Shown here one piece after another: positions 6,198 through 13,999 of a stretch of 46,682 nt of DNA (the stretch's first letter is position 1; each line of letters opens with the position of its first letter). A program made the position numbers and the translations under genes. Under the pieces are notes generated by a model. The model saw only the letters and a list, made by a program, of their open reading frames with translations. It was not told the DNA's origin and searched no databases. The stretch comes from CAZFLD01 sp964519835. GTDB taxonomy: Bacteria > Spirochaetota > Spirochaetia > DSM-27196 > CAZFLD01. The DNA is taken from assembly GCA_964519835.1 (NCBI GenBank), contig CAZFLD010000029.1, positions 1 to 46,682 on the forward strand, written 5' to 3'.

Positions 6198-8261
6198 CTA
6201 TCGTATATGAAAAAAGTGACGGTCGAGGTACTCGATTCGGGCGACCGCATCCTCCCAATAAGGGCTAAGGGGATAGTCGTCTACCACAGTCTCGTAATGC
6301 GACTTGGCTGTGCGCATGTTGCGGCGCTCTGAATCACTCTCGTACAAAGCACCCAGACGGAAGTGTAGCTCGTCGAATGACATTCGACCGTCCGCTTGCA
6401 CACGGTAGGACTCGAAGGCGCCTATGGCCCTCGCGACGAGACTCGCGTCCATAAAAACGGTCCCCGCCATCAGGAGCGTCTCCGTCGAAAGCGCATCGGC
6501 ACCTCCGAGCTCGTCAACGAGGCTCGCAGCTCCCTGTGCATCGCCACGGTCGAGTGCCGCCTCCAGCCGTTCGAGGGGATCGCCGGGATTCGTCGCAACA
6601 AATGCGGCGGGCGATGCGATCCCGTCGCTTTCCATGCCGCCGCCGGAGGTGCCGGTCGTGGGGCCCACACCGTCGAGGCCGGCGGAGTCCTCATCGGGGA
6701 CGCTGCTCGGGCCGGCGGCCGCCGGGGCGCCCGTTTGGCCGGCGCCCACGAGGGCATCATCCGCCGGTTCATCGGCTTCGGAGCCGGCGGCGGGAACTCG
6801 TGTGTCCCGGGAGGCGGCGCTCTCGGCGCCGGCAATGGTGGTTGTGCCGGCGACAACGGCCGGCCCCCGCGGCCTTGTGACGGCCACCGGGTAGGAAATG
6901 TTGTCGGAGATACCGCGTGTCAGGTCCTGCCGAGTGAAAGAGAGAGCGTAGTCGCCCGGGCCGGTGAACCGGAAGCGGAACGCGGTTTTTGTGTTGTCCG
7001 CGGAGCGATCGAGGAAGCTCAGATCGCGGCGCCCACCGGACTCGCCGATGTAGACCCAACCAGACCCATCGAGCTCAATCTCGACCTCTTGATTGGTAAG
7101 AGCCGCTATCCCTTGTGGACCGTCCTCCCAGGCAGCTACTGCCCGGCCCGATTCACCCTGCTCGGCCGGCCCCGCCTCTGTCGACGGCGACGGCGACGGC
7201 GACGGCGCCGATACAGCCAAGCGTTGATCAGCCACTTCCCCTGACCCCGGCACGGGCGCCGGCTCGTCCCGGCCACCACCGGCCGCGAGAGGCGTATGGT
7301 CCCGAACCGTCTCCGTCGGTTCATCGCTCTGCCGCTGGTCTGCGGGCGGAGATTCCTCGCCAATTGCGGCCTCCGCCTCCGCGCCGTCCCGACGAAAGAG
7401 CCCGCCAAGGCCAAGAGGGAGAAGCGATGGCGCTGCGTCGTTATTGACGGTTGTCGGAGAAACGTCGGGCCCCGTGCGGAGTTGGGTCGCCCCCGGGGAC
7501 CGGCGCTCACCCGCCGCGGAGGCGGTTGCGATCACGTCCGCAAAGCGGGCCAAGAGCCGGTCGAGGGGCGACACTCCCTCTCCCTCCGGTGCTGCATCCG
7601 TCGTCACCGGTTCGGCCGGCTCGGCCTCCGTAGAATCGCCGGCGTTATCCTGCAGCGAACCGGACCCCGCGACGGACGCCGCCCCACCGGGAGCGATGCC
7701 GGGGGGCAACGCAACCACCGCCGCCTCGTCCGGTTGCGGGGCATCCAAGCGAAGGCCGGGCGCCGGCAGAGTGTACTCGGGCGTGGGGGTAGGCAAGCTC
7801 GGCGCCGGTAGCTCACGCAGGTCCTGCTCGGGCGTGGCGGTTGCCGGCCCGGACATCCCGGGGTGTCCCGCCGCTTGGCTCTGCGGCCTGTCGATGTAGA
7901 CGGCAAGCGCGGCCTCTTGCGGCGGGCGCGGCACGGGCGCCGAGGCCGACAGCCCGGGAGTCGCGAGGCTTTCCGGCGAGGGAAGCTCGGAAACTCCCGT
8001 CGTGGCCTGGGGCGTAAGCCGTCCGAATCCTACATCCGGCGCTCTCGGGACTGCAAAAGGCGGCTCGAGGCGCGAGGTCGCGCGAGGCGGCGTCGGCGGC
8101 TGAAACGCTTCCTGGAAAGATGCGGCGTTACTAGTGTCCGAATCATCCGAATCATCCGAATCAGATGAGGCGCTGCCCACGGCGGGCGAAAATCCTGCAC
8201 ATGAGGATAACGCTGCCACCAACAGCGCCGCGAAAAACACGCGGGCGTAGTGCGGCTTCAT
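6198..8261 (-). CDS. Large TPR-containing lipoprotein with low-complexity linker
   Basis: 687 aa from the ATG at 8261 (GGGAGG just upstream; an in-frame TTG 12 nt earlier sits in that site). N-terminal lipoprotein signal peptide with lipobox LSSC at about residues 18-21, so a diacylglyceryl-anchored periplasmic or outer-membrane protein. Residues about 30-360 are a Pro/Ala/Ser/Glu-rich disordered linker with DSD and PSPS repeats. A compact region around residues 385-465 (VEIELDGSGWVYIGE, AFRFRFTGPGDYALSF) looks like a small beta-sandwich. After a second linker, the last 120 residues are helical TPR-like repeats (AIGAFESYR; LHFRLGALYESDSERRN; AKSHYETVVDDYPLSPYWED), similar to outer-membrane assembly or tol-pal adaptor TPRs. 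Function unknown; a cell-envelope scaffold is a guess. It is the last gene behind smc. Confidence 0.82.
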   Translation of the reverse strand: MKPHYARVFFAALLVAALSSCAGFSPAVGSASSDSDDSDDSDTSNAASFQEAFQPPTPPRATSRLEPPFAVPRAPDVGFGRLTPQATTGVSELPSPESLATPGLSASAPVPRPPQEAALAVYIDRPQSQAAGHPGMSGPATATPEQDLRELPAPSLPTPTPEYTLPAPGLRLDAPQPDEAAVVALPPGIAPGGAASVAGSGSLQDNAGDSTEAEPAEPVTTDAAPEGEGVSPLDRLLARFADVIATASAAGERRSPGATQLRTGPDVSPTTVNNDAAPSLLPLGLGGLFRRDGAEAEAAIGEESPPADQRQSDEPTETVRDHTPLAAGGGRDEPAPVPGSGEVADQRLAVSAPSPSPSPSTEAGPAEQGESGRAVAAWEDGPQGIAALTNQEVEIELDGSGWVYIGESGGRRDLSFLDRSADNTKTAFRFRFTGPGDYALSFTRQDLTRGISDNISYPVAVTRPRGPAVVAGTTTIAGAESAASRDTRVPAAGSEADEPADDALVGAGQTGAPAAAGPSSVPDEDSAGLDGVGPTTGTSGGGMESDGIASPAAFVATNPGDPLERLEAALDRGDAQGAASLVDELGGADALSTETLLMAGTVFMDASLVARAIGAFESYRVQADGRMSFDELHFRLGALYESDSERRNMRTAKSHYETVVDDYPLSPYWEDAVARIEYLDRHFFHIR
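7183..7206. repeat. Four tandem GACGGC hexamers inside the lipoprotein gene
   Basis: Four perfect copies of GACGGC, read on the minus strand as alternating Pro-Ser codons in the disordered linker. Copy-number change would lengthen or shorten the linker by two residues without frameshift. A separate run of three TCCGAATCA 9-mers lies at 8137-8163 and encodes an Asp-Ser-Asp repeat just after the lipobox. Confidence 0.8.
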
Positions 8262-8315
8262 ATCCCCTCCCAATACAATGGTACGGCTTTTTTGTATTTC
8301 TGGGAAGGACTTAAA

Positions 8316-8666
8316 TCACGGCACGGAGTCGAAGAGCGACTGAATAAGGCGCCGGCTCTCCTCCTCCAGAAGCTCACCACCTATTTCCGCGGGATCGGTC
8401 CAGTATGGCGCCATATCAGCATCGGTCCACGGTTCGCCGCTGGGTACAAGCGCATAAAAGCGGCGTGGGGTCTCATTTGGCAGGGCGAAATCCCTGGTCG
8501 GTATAGATAGCGTCTCCGTCGCCGGTGCGCGATCGTTTGACACCGGCACAGGGCGACCTGAGAGAGTAACGATGATCACTATCAACACCGCCACCGTGGC
8601 GATGCCAAGCGTAACAACAATAATCGTGCGATAGTTCGGTGAATCGAAGGTACCAAAATCAAGCAT
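8316..8666 (-). CDS. Small bitopic membrane protein, unknown function
   Basis: 116 aa. One hydrophobic segment at about residues 15-36 (TIIVVTLGIATVAVLIVIIV), with a short N-terminal tail and an acidic, probably periplasmic C-terminal domain (residues 40-116) containing ARFYAL-like and Trp-rich stretches (EPWTDADMAPYWTDP). No family recognised. It starts inside the last codons of smc (8-nt overlap) and is followed 54 nt later by the TPR lipoprotein, so the three genes are probably one transcript. The pairing with a membrane lipoprotein suggests an envelope role, without direct evidence. Confidence 0.75.
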   Translation of the reverse strand: MLDFGTFDSPNYRTIIVVTLGIATVAVLIVIIVTLSGRPVPVSNDRAPATETLSIPTRDFALPNETPRRFYALVPSGEPWTDADMAPYWTDPAEIGGELLEEESRRLIQSLFDSVP

Positions 8667-11460
8667 GAACCGGCTCGGGACTATCCGAATGATCGAGGCG
8701 GATCGAGATGATCTTCGAGACGCCGGACTCCTCCATGGTGACTCCCAGAAGACTGCCGGCCCCGGCGACAGTCCTCTTGTTGTGGGTGATCACTATGAAT
8801 TGGGAGTTTTGGGCGAATTCGACGAGGAGATTGACAAAGCGACCGACGTTGTTTTCATCGAGGGCCGCGTCTATCTCGTCGAGAAGACAAAACGGCGACG
8901 GGCGCACCATGTAGGTGGCAAACAGCAACGCAACCGCGGTAAGAGATCGCTCCCCACCGGACAAGAGAGCTATATTCTCGAGTTTCTTCCCGGGCGGCTG
9001 CGCATAAATCTCGATCCCCGACTCTAGGACATTTTCATCGTCCAACAGTCGCAGCTCGCCCCTGCCCCCACCAAAGAGCCGTCGAAACATGGCATGAAAG
9101 TTCTTCTTGACCCGCTCGTACGTTTCCAAAAACAACTCGCGGGATTCCATGCGGATCTCCTCGGTGACACGTGCCAAGTCCGTTCGTGCTCGTTTGAGGT
9201 CGTCGAGCTGGCTTGTGAGAAAATCGTAGCGCTCTTTGATCTCCGCAAACTCCTCCGGAGCCATGAGGTTCACATGGCCGAGGCCCCGTCGTTGGTCTTT
9301 TAACCGGGACAGGCGATCGCGAAGGTCCTTGGCAGATTCCTTGATGTCGAACAACCTGGACTCGTAATCGGCGAGGTTTCGGGAGTGCCGTTCCTCGAAG
9401 TTTGCGTAGATGTTGCGGATTTCCGCGCCGACCTCCGCTAGTCCCGCCCGTAAGGTCTCCACCTGTTCCTGCTCACGCGCGAGTTGGGCAACTCTGTCTT
9501 TGACAAGGCGTTCCTTGTCCCCGACTTCGCGATGTCGGCCGGCGATACCCTCTTCCAGCTTCTGGACGTCGGCGAGGAGCTTTTTGTGTTCCGCGTCCAG
9601 CCGAGCAATCTCGCCGTTAACCTTTGTGATGTCTTCGTGAGTGATCCTCAGCCGCTCCTCGGAGCGCTCTACGGACTTCAAAATCTCTTGCTTTCGGAGT
9701 TTTTGGTCTTCGATTTCCGAGCCGCTTCTTTTTAGCTGTTCTTCTACTGCCTCGAGGCGGCTTTTCATACGCGCTCGATTTACGCGTAGCTCCTCGAGAG
9801 TCTTTTGATATTCACCCGCCTTTGTGGAGAGCTCTTTGTTCTCCCCTCGTCGATTGGCGATATCCGCACGGCTTTCGCCGATCTTACTTCGCGCCGCTTC
9901 CGCTTCGGCATCAACTCGGCGTTTCTGTGTGATAACGCCCTCGGGCGCAACCAACTCGTCCAATACACCAGCAAAGCGCTCCCCGTATTCCGCCACGAGC
10001 AATCGTACACTGCGCGCGGCACCGAGAATCTTGGTCCATGACTCCTGAGATGCCTCCAAGCGCCTGCGGATGTCGGCGGGCTTCCCGACGCCCAACGCAT
10101 CGCCGGCGAGATCGGCCTTGCCTTCGGCCTGAATGATAATCGTGTCGACCGCCTCACGAATTTCGTCCTCGAGGCGCCGCCGCTCGCCAGATGTGTACCC
10201 TCTCGCGGCAAGCGTCTCGTCCAGCTCCTTCACTAGATTGTCGGTTATTGCCGCCAGGCGCGCGCGGATATCCGCTTCCGCGGCCTCCAGTTCCACGATA
10301 CGTTTTTCTTGCGCCTCGACGGCCGTGTCATTGTCGGCGATACGGCGACGGGTCGACTCAAGGTCCTCCTGGAAACCATTGATGTTGGCGTCCACCTCGG
10401 TGAGCCGTAGCCTCGCGTCATCGGCCTCCTTGGAGCGCTCCTCGCGCTCGGCGGTCAACGCGGCGATTTTCTCGTCCGCCGCCATGATTCGTGTTTTGTC
10501 GTGTTCGATGGACTCCTCGATCTCACCGACACGCCCCTTGAGCATCGTGACGGTTCCGTCTCGATTGGACCGCTCGACTTCGACGCCGTACATGCGCTTT
10601 TGTGCGTCGATGAGCGACGACTCCATGGAGTTCATGGACTCGAGCTCCGCCTCGAGATACTCGTTTAGGCCGTCGATCTCGCTTTTCACCGAGTCCCGCG
10701 ACGCCTGCCTTTTGACAAGGGCATCCTGCCGCTTGTCCCGTGTATCGACGAGGTCCTTGAGACGAAGAAGTTGCAGATCCAGCTCCACCTCGAAAATTCG
10801 ACCCTGCAACGAGCGGTATACTTCGGTTTTCTCCGCCTGCTTCTGCAGGCTGTCATGCGATCGTTTGACCTCACCGATGATGCTCTCAACCTGGCGCATG
10901 TTTTCTTCGGTTTTTTCCAACTTGCGCTCGGCTTCCTGGCCCTTGACCCGGTATTTGGTGATGGCGGCCGCCTCTTCGAAAATCGCCCTGCGCTCTTCGG
11001 GCCTATGGGAGAGCACCTGGTCGATCTTGCCCTGTTCCATTATGGAATAGGCGCTTTTTCCGATCCCGGTATCGTAAAACAGCGTCTTTAGCTCGCGCAG
11101 CTTGACCGGGGTGTTGTTGATGTAGTATTCACTTTCGCCGGATCGAAACAGACGACGCTTGACAGCGATCTCGGCACTCTCGATCGGAAGGATGCCGCCG
11201 TCGTTTTCCAAGACAAGCGTTACTTCGGCGACGTTGAGTGCTTTCCGGGATTCAGTCCCGTTGAAGATGACATCTTCCATCTTCTCGGCTCGAAGGCTCT
11301 TTGTGCCCTGCTCACCGAGAACCCACTTGATGGCGTCGACGATATTGCTCTTGCCACAGCCGTTCGGACCAAGAAGGGCCGAGATACCGGGCGTGAACTC
11401 CACACGGGAACGGTCGGCGAACGACTTGAACCCAAACAATTCGATGCTCTTGAGAAACAC
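8659..11460 (-). CDS. smc: Chromosome segregation ATPase SMC, short form without canonical hinge
   Basis: 933 aa from the GTG at 11460 (V-F-L-K-S-I-E-L-F-G-F-K-S-F is the usual start of the family). SMC is the ATPase of condensin-like complexes that compact and segregate chromosomes with ScpA/ScpB. Walker A GPNGCGKS at residues 31-38, a Q-loop region with LGEQG, the C-terminal signature LLSGGERSL and Walker B FCLLDEIDAALDE are all intact. Two long coiled coils flank the middle. The protein is clearly shorter than the usual ~1150-1200 aa, and the middle (about residues 420-540) lacks the Gly-rich SMC hinge; instead there is a segment with FAGVLDELVAPEGVI. A run of eight codons upstream of the GTG is open but coincides with a predicted promoter, so the GTG start is preferred. 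Downstream genes overlap or follow closely. Confidence 0.95.
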   Translation of the reverse strand: MFLKSIELFGFKSFADRSRVEFTPGISALLGPNGCGKSNIVDAIKWVLGEQGTKSLRAEKMEDVIFNGTESRKALNVAEVTLVLENDGGILPIESAEIAVKRRLFRSGESEYYINNTPVKLRELKTLFYDTGIGKSAYSIMEQGKIDQVLSHRPEERRAIFEEAAAITKYRVKGQEAERKLEKTEENMRQVESIIGEVKRSHDSLQKQAEKTEVYRSLQGRIFEVELDLQLLRLKDLVDTRDKRQDALVKRQASRDSVKSEIDGLNEYLEAELESMNSMESSLIDAQKRMYGVEVERSNRDGTVTMLKGRVGEIEESIEHDKTRIMAADEKIAALTAEREERSKEADDARLRLTEVDANINGFQEDLESTRRRIADNDTAVEAQEKRIVELEAAEADIRARLAAITDNLVKELDETLAARGYTSGERRRLEDEIREAVDTIIIQAEGKADLAGDALGVGKPADIRRRLEASQESWTKILGAARSVRLLVAEYGERFAGVLDELVAPEGVITQKRRVDAEAEAARSKIGESRADIANRRGENKELSTKAGEYQKTLEELRVNRARMKSRLEAVEEQLKRSGSEIEDQKLRKQEILKSVERSEERLRITHEDITKVNGEIARLDAEHKKLLADVQKLEEGIAGRHREVGDKERLVKDRVAQLAREQEQVETLRAGLAEVGAEIRNIYANFEERHSRNLADYESRLFDIKESAKDLRDRLSRLKDQRRGLGHVNLMAPEEFAEIKERYDFLTSQLDDLKRARTDLARVTEEIRMESRELFLETYERVKKNFHAMFRRLFGGGRGELRLLDDENVLESGIEIYAQPPGKKLENIALLSGGERSLTAVALLFATYMVRPSPFCLLDEIDAALDENNVGRFVNLLVEFAQNSQFIVITHNKRTVAGAGSLLGVTMEESGVSKIISIRLDHSDSPEPVHA

Positions 11461-11467
11461 CGGTCCC

Positions 11468-11495
11468 AGTATAATCAGGCACAATCCCCGGTCAA
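11468..11495 (-). promoter_or_regulatory. Candidate promoter giving a near-leaderless smc mRNA
   Basis: Minus-strand -35 TTGACC (11490-11495), 16-bp spacer, -10 TATACT (11468-11473). The expected start point, six to seven bases after the -10, is at or next to the GTG start codon of smc at 11460. No strong ribosome binding site precedes that GTG. Confidence 0.5.
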
Positions 11496-11678
11496 GTTCG
11501 TTGGCGTTGGTCTCCTGGAACTTGTTCCGGCGCCTTGCAGGCTACAGGCTCGCGTGCTACGCTTGATAAGACAAATCAACCAAACGGTTATCTGTCACTA
11601 TCTTACCAAGCGTCCACCGGTTTATCATCTGAAACGTCCCGAGTGCGACGCGGGACCACATGGATCCTAGGAGGACCT

Positions 11679-12074
11679 ATGAGCGCTATTGGCGATAATG
11701 TCCAGTCCGCGGACTGGAAGAGTGAGAAACACGTACCGGTGATCGATTGCCCGGGCTCGGCAAAGGCTGGGGAGGCCTTTCCCGTGGCGGCAACCGTCGG
11801 CAAAGAGATAAGTCACCCGAACACCACGGAACACCACATCAGCTGGATTGATCTATACTTCAAACCGGATGACGACAAGTTCACGTATCACCTCGCCTCC
11901 AGCCGGTTTATGGCACACGGCGCGGCAGTCAAGGGAGCAAACGAAGGCCCGGTCTACACCGATCCGTCGGTTACATCGGCCGTCAAGCTCGGCTCGTCCG
12001 GCACGATCATCGCGATGAGCTACTGCAACATCCACGGCTTGTGGGAAAGCAGCAAGAAGGTAACCGTCCAGTAA
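11679..12074 (+). CDS. Superoxide reductase (neelaredoxin type)
   Basis: 131 aa from the ATG at 11679, preceded by AGGAGG at ideal spacing; the longer in-frame extension upstream is non-coding. Superoxide reductase reduces superoxide to hydrogen peroxide in the cytoplasm of anaerobes, using electrons from rubredoxin. The mononuclear Fe(His4Cys) site is visible: E-K-H-V-P near residue 20, HPNTTEHH near residues 47-53, and the C-x-x-H ligand pair in MSYCNIHGLWE near the end. The N-terminal desulforedoxin Cys4 iron domain is absent, so it is the one-iron form, although Treponema pallidum keeps a degenerate N-terminal domain. The following rnhB start overlaps its 3' end by 34 nt. Confidence 0.95.
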   Translation: MSAIGDNVQSADWKSEKHVPVIDCPGSAKAGEAFPVAATVGKEISHPNTTEHHISWIDLYFKPDDDKFTYHLASSRFMAHGAAVKGANEGPVYTDPSVTSAVKLGSSGTIIAMSYCNIHGLWESSKKVTVQ

Positions 12075-12658
12075 CGGCGGGCGTTGATGAGGCGGGCCGC
12101 GGCCCACTCGCCGGACCGGTGACCGCCGCGGCCGTTATCTTTCGTCCGCTTCCCGGAGTTTCCGCGAGCCTCCTGGACGCGGGCCTGCGCGACTCGAAAA
12201 AGGCAAGCCCGGAGCTACGGCTGTCCCTCGAAAGCGCAATCCACGCTTGCTCGTGGGTAGGCTACGGCTGGGCGTCTCACAAAGAAATCGATCGCATCAA
12301 CATACACCACGCCTCGCTTTTGGCCATGCAACGGGCAATTCGTGGCCTCCTTCGAAGCCTGGCGGCCGGGACTCGGCCGATAGCAGCGGTGGTGGACGGT
12401 AAATACTGTCCCGACGTGCCGGTTCCCTGCACCGCCGTTGTTGGGGGCGACCGAACGGTGCCGGAGATCATGGCGGCATCAATACTGGCTAAGTGCGCGC
12501 GGGACCGTTTTATGGAACGCTATGGTCGTCTCGAGCCGCTATACGAGTTTGCCGCGCACAAAGGCTACCCTACCCTGCGGCACCGAACGCTTATCGGTCT
12601 TCACGGTCCGTCGGCAATCCAGCGTCTAAGCTATTCGATGACTCAACCGCCTCGATAG
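12041..12658 (+). CDS. rnhB: Ribonuclease HII
   Basis: 205 aa. RNase HII cleaves RNA in RNA-DNA hybrids and starts removal of single ribonucleotides from DNA. The catalytic start motif VDEAGRGPLAGPV carries D16 and E17; the third carboxylate is D119 in AAVVDGKYC; the segment VPEIMAASILAKCARDR is diagnostic. The start is taken as GTG at 12041, overlapping the superoxide reductase gene by 34 nt; no in-frame start lies between it and the DEAGRG motif. The 3' end overlaps the convergent PUR-alpha gene by 68 nt, so the two transcripts are antisense to each other there. Confidence 0.95.
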   Translation: MGKQQEGNRPVTAGVDEAGRGPLAGPVTAAAVIFRPLPGVSASLLDAGLRDSKKASPELRLSLESAIHACSWVGYGWASHKEIDRINIHHASLLAMQRAIRGLLRSLAAGTRPIAAVVDGKYCPDVPVPCTAVVGGDRTVPEIMAASILAKCARDRFMERYGRLEPLYEFAAHKGYPTLRHRTLIGLHGPSAIQRLSYSMTQPPR

Positions 12659-12860
12659 CGGCGAGCATCGCTCGGCGGAATCGGTCAATGTCTTCCTTGT
12701 ACACAATAATGGAGCGCCGCTCGAACCGCTCTTCGCCCTGCTTATCGCTCTCCACCAGATTCAGAAAATACTCGCCCCTGCGATTCTCCTTCACATTAAA
12801 AAAATAGGTGCGTCGTTCCGTATCGACTCGAGCCGAGTAAATCTCCCCGCGAATGGCCAT
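12591..12860 (-). CDS. PUR-alpha/DUF3276 nucleic-acid-binding protein (BpuR-like)
   Basis: 89 aa, one PUR repeat. Core segments are RGEIYSARVDTERRTYFFNV, KENRRGEYFLNLVESDKQ and FERRSIIVYKEDIDRFRRAM, the pattern of the small bacterial PUR-alpha proteins of spirochaetes and Bacteroidetes. The Borrelia member, BpuR, binds single-stranded DNA and RNA and represses its own translation and that of other genes. ATG at 12860, with AAGGAG at good spacing. It follows the amidotransferase gene by 10 nt in the same direction and its last 68 nt are antisense to the end of rnhB. A global RNA-binding role is inferred from the family. Confidence 0.88.
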   Translation of the reverse strand: MAIRGEIYSARVDTERRTYFFNVKENRRGEYFLNLVESDKQGEERFERRSIIVYKEDIDRFRRAMLAAIEAVESSNSLDAGLPTDREDR

Positions 12861-12870
12861 GGGTTGCTCC

Positions 12871-13611
12871 TTATAGATCGTTGTCGTTGATTAGCACATC
12901 GAGGATCGCCGTCAAGTGCTCCGCCCTGCGACGCTCCGCCGCAGTCGTGCTTTTGACGTCGTCCGCCTCCGCAACACGATCGTAGATGCTGCGCTCTTGT
13001 GCAAGGTCTGCGGCATTGCCGGCGACAAAACCAGCTAATTCATCGTTCTTTACTTCGAGATGGAACTGCATACCAAGGACACGGCGGCCGTAGGAGAACA
13101 TCTGGTTTGTGCACACGTCGGTGGAGGCCAATAGAGCGGCGCCAACCGGTAGGTCAAAGGTCTCGCCGTGCCAGTGAAGTACACTCGTCACCTCGTCCAC
13201 TCCGCTGCCCCACGACGCCACGGCGCCGGCAAATGGAGAGGCGGTAGCCGGGTCCACTGCAATGGGACCAAAGCCGATCTCTCTCCCCCGGGCCGGATAC
13301 ACGGGTGAACCAAGCGCAACGGCGATAAGCTGGGCTCCCAGGCAGACGCCAAACGTCGGCACGCCAAGCGCTATGGACCTGCCGACCAGCAACTTCTCCA
13401 AAGCGAGCCAGGTATACTCATGCGTGTCGTTGGCGCTCATAGGGCCGCCGAGCACAACAAGCAAGCCGTAGACTTCAACACGGGGAAAGATCGGTGTCTC
13501 GAAAACGCGAACGATGTCGTACGACCAACCACGTGACGTCAGATACTCCGCCACAAGTCCCGGACCTTCGTGAGGAACGTGCTGAATGATAAGCGCGTTG
13601 TTATCCGACAC
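12871..13611 (-). CDS. Class I glutamine amidotransferase domain protein
   Basis: 246 aa. The fold is that of the GMP synthase-type amidotransferase: GLLVVLGGPMSAND, the nucleophile elbow FGVCLGAQLIA with Cys90, the HWHGETFDLP strand, and MQFHLEV with His184 and Glu186, completing a Cys-His-Glu triad. The family includes free-standing amidotransferases that release ammonia from glutamine or act on small glutamyl compounds. No synthetase partner lies beside it, so the acceptor is unknown. Start is GTG at 13611, 6 nt after the stop of the previous gene. Confidence 0.9.
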   Translation of the reverse strand: MSDNNALIIQHVPHEGPGLVAEYLTSRGWSYDIVRVFETPIFPRVEVYGLLVVLGGPMSANDTHEYTWLALEKLLVGRSIALGVPTFGVCLGAQLIAVALGSPVYPARGREIGFGPIAVDPATASPFAGAVASWGSGVDEVTSVLHWHGETFDLPVGAALLASTDVCTNQMFSYGRRVLGMQFHLEVKNDELAGFVAGNAADLAQERSIYDRVAEADDVKSTTAAERRRAEHLTAILDVLINDNDL

Positions 13612-13617
13612 GCAGCT

Positions 13618-13986
13618 TTACGCGTAGGAGCCTATTTTTTCCCGGACCAGCTCGACAATCGGGGGCTCGAGAGCGGTAGCCTCGGCCTCAAAGCTCTCTC
13701 GAAGCTGCTTTGTGTCCAGTGAACCGTCCTGTACGAGGATCGGTGTCATCTTGGCGCTAAATGGTCTTTCACCGGTGTCGATACGTGTATGCGAGTAGCC
13801 GCTGTTGGCGCTCCAGGTAAGCGCCCGTTCGGTACCGGACAGGTCATAGCAGAGTTGGAAGCCCATTGGATTCGACCGACAGGCCTCATCCTCGTACCAG
13901 ACGATTAATTCCATGTCATGACCCTTAAACCAACGACGACCACCTTCACCGGGGATTTGTCGCACCTCTTGCAGTTCGCTAAACAT
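13618..13986 (-). CDS. Conserved small cytoplasmic protein, unknown function
   Basis: 122 aa from the ATG at 13986, preceded by GGAGG. No signal peptide or membrane segment. It has several aromatic-rich strands (GRRWFKGHDMELIVWYED; MGFQLCYDLSGTERALTWS; GYSHTRIDTG) and a helical acidic C-terminus (LRESFEAEATALEPPIVELV). No family recognised, but the regular alternation and clean operon position (13 nt after the large exported protein, 6 nt before the amidotransferase) support a real gene. Confidence 0.7.
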   Translation of the reverse strand: MFSELQEVRQIPGEGGRRWFKGHDMELIVWYEDEACRSNPMGFQLCYDLSGTERALTWSANSGYSHTRIDTGERPFSAKMTPILVQDGSLDTKQLRESFEAEATALEPPIVELVREKIGSYA

Positions 13987-13999
13987 CAAAACCTCCGAC

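Noticed and set aside
6396..7899. Several long plus-strand open frames across the TPR lipoprotein gene
   Set aside because: Gly/Arg/Ala-rich shadows of the GC-rich Pro/Ala/Ser linker; no start signals or domains.
10133..11050. 305-codon Ser/Arg-rich open frame on the plus strand inside smc
   Set aside because: Composition is what antisense reading of coiled-coil codons gives; smc is certain on the other strand.
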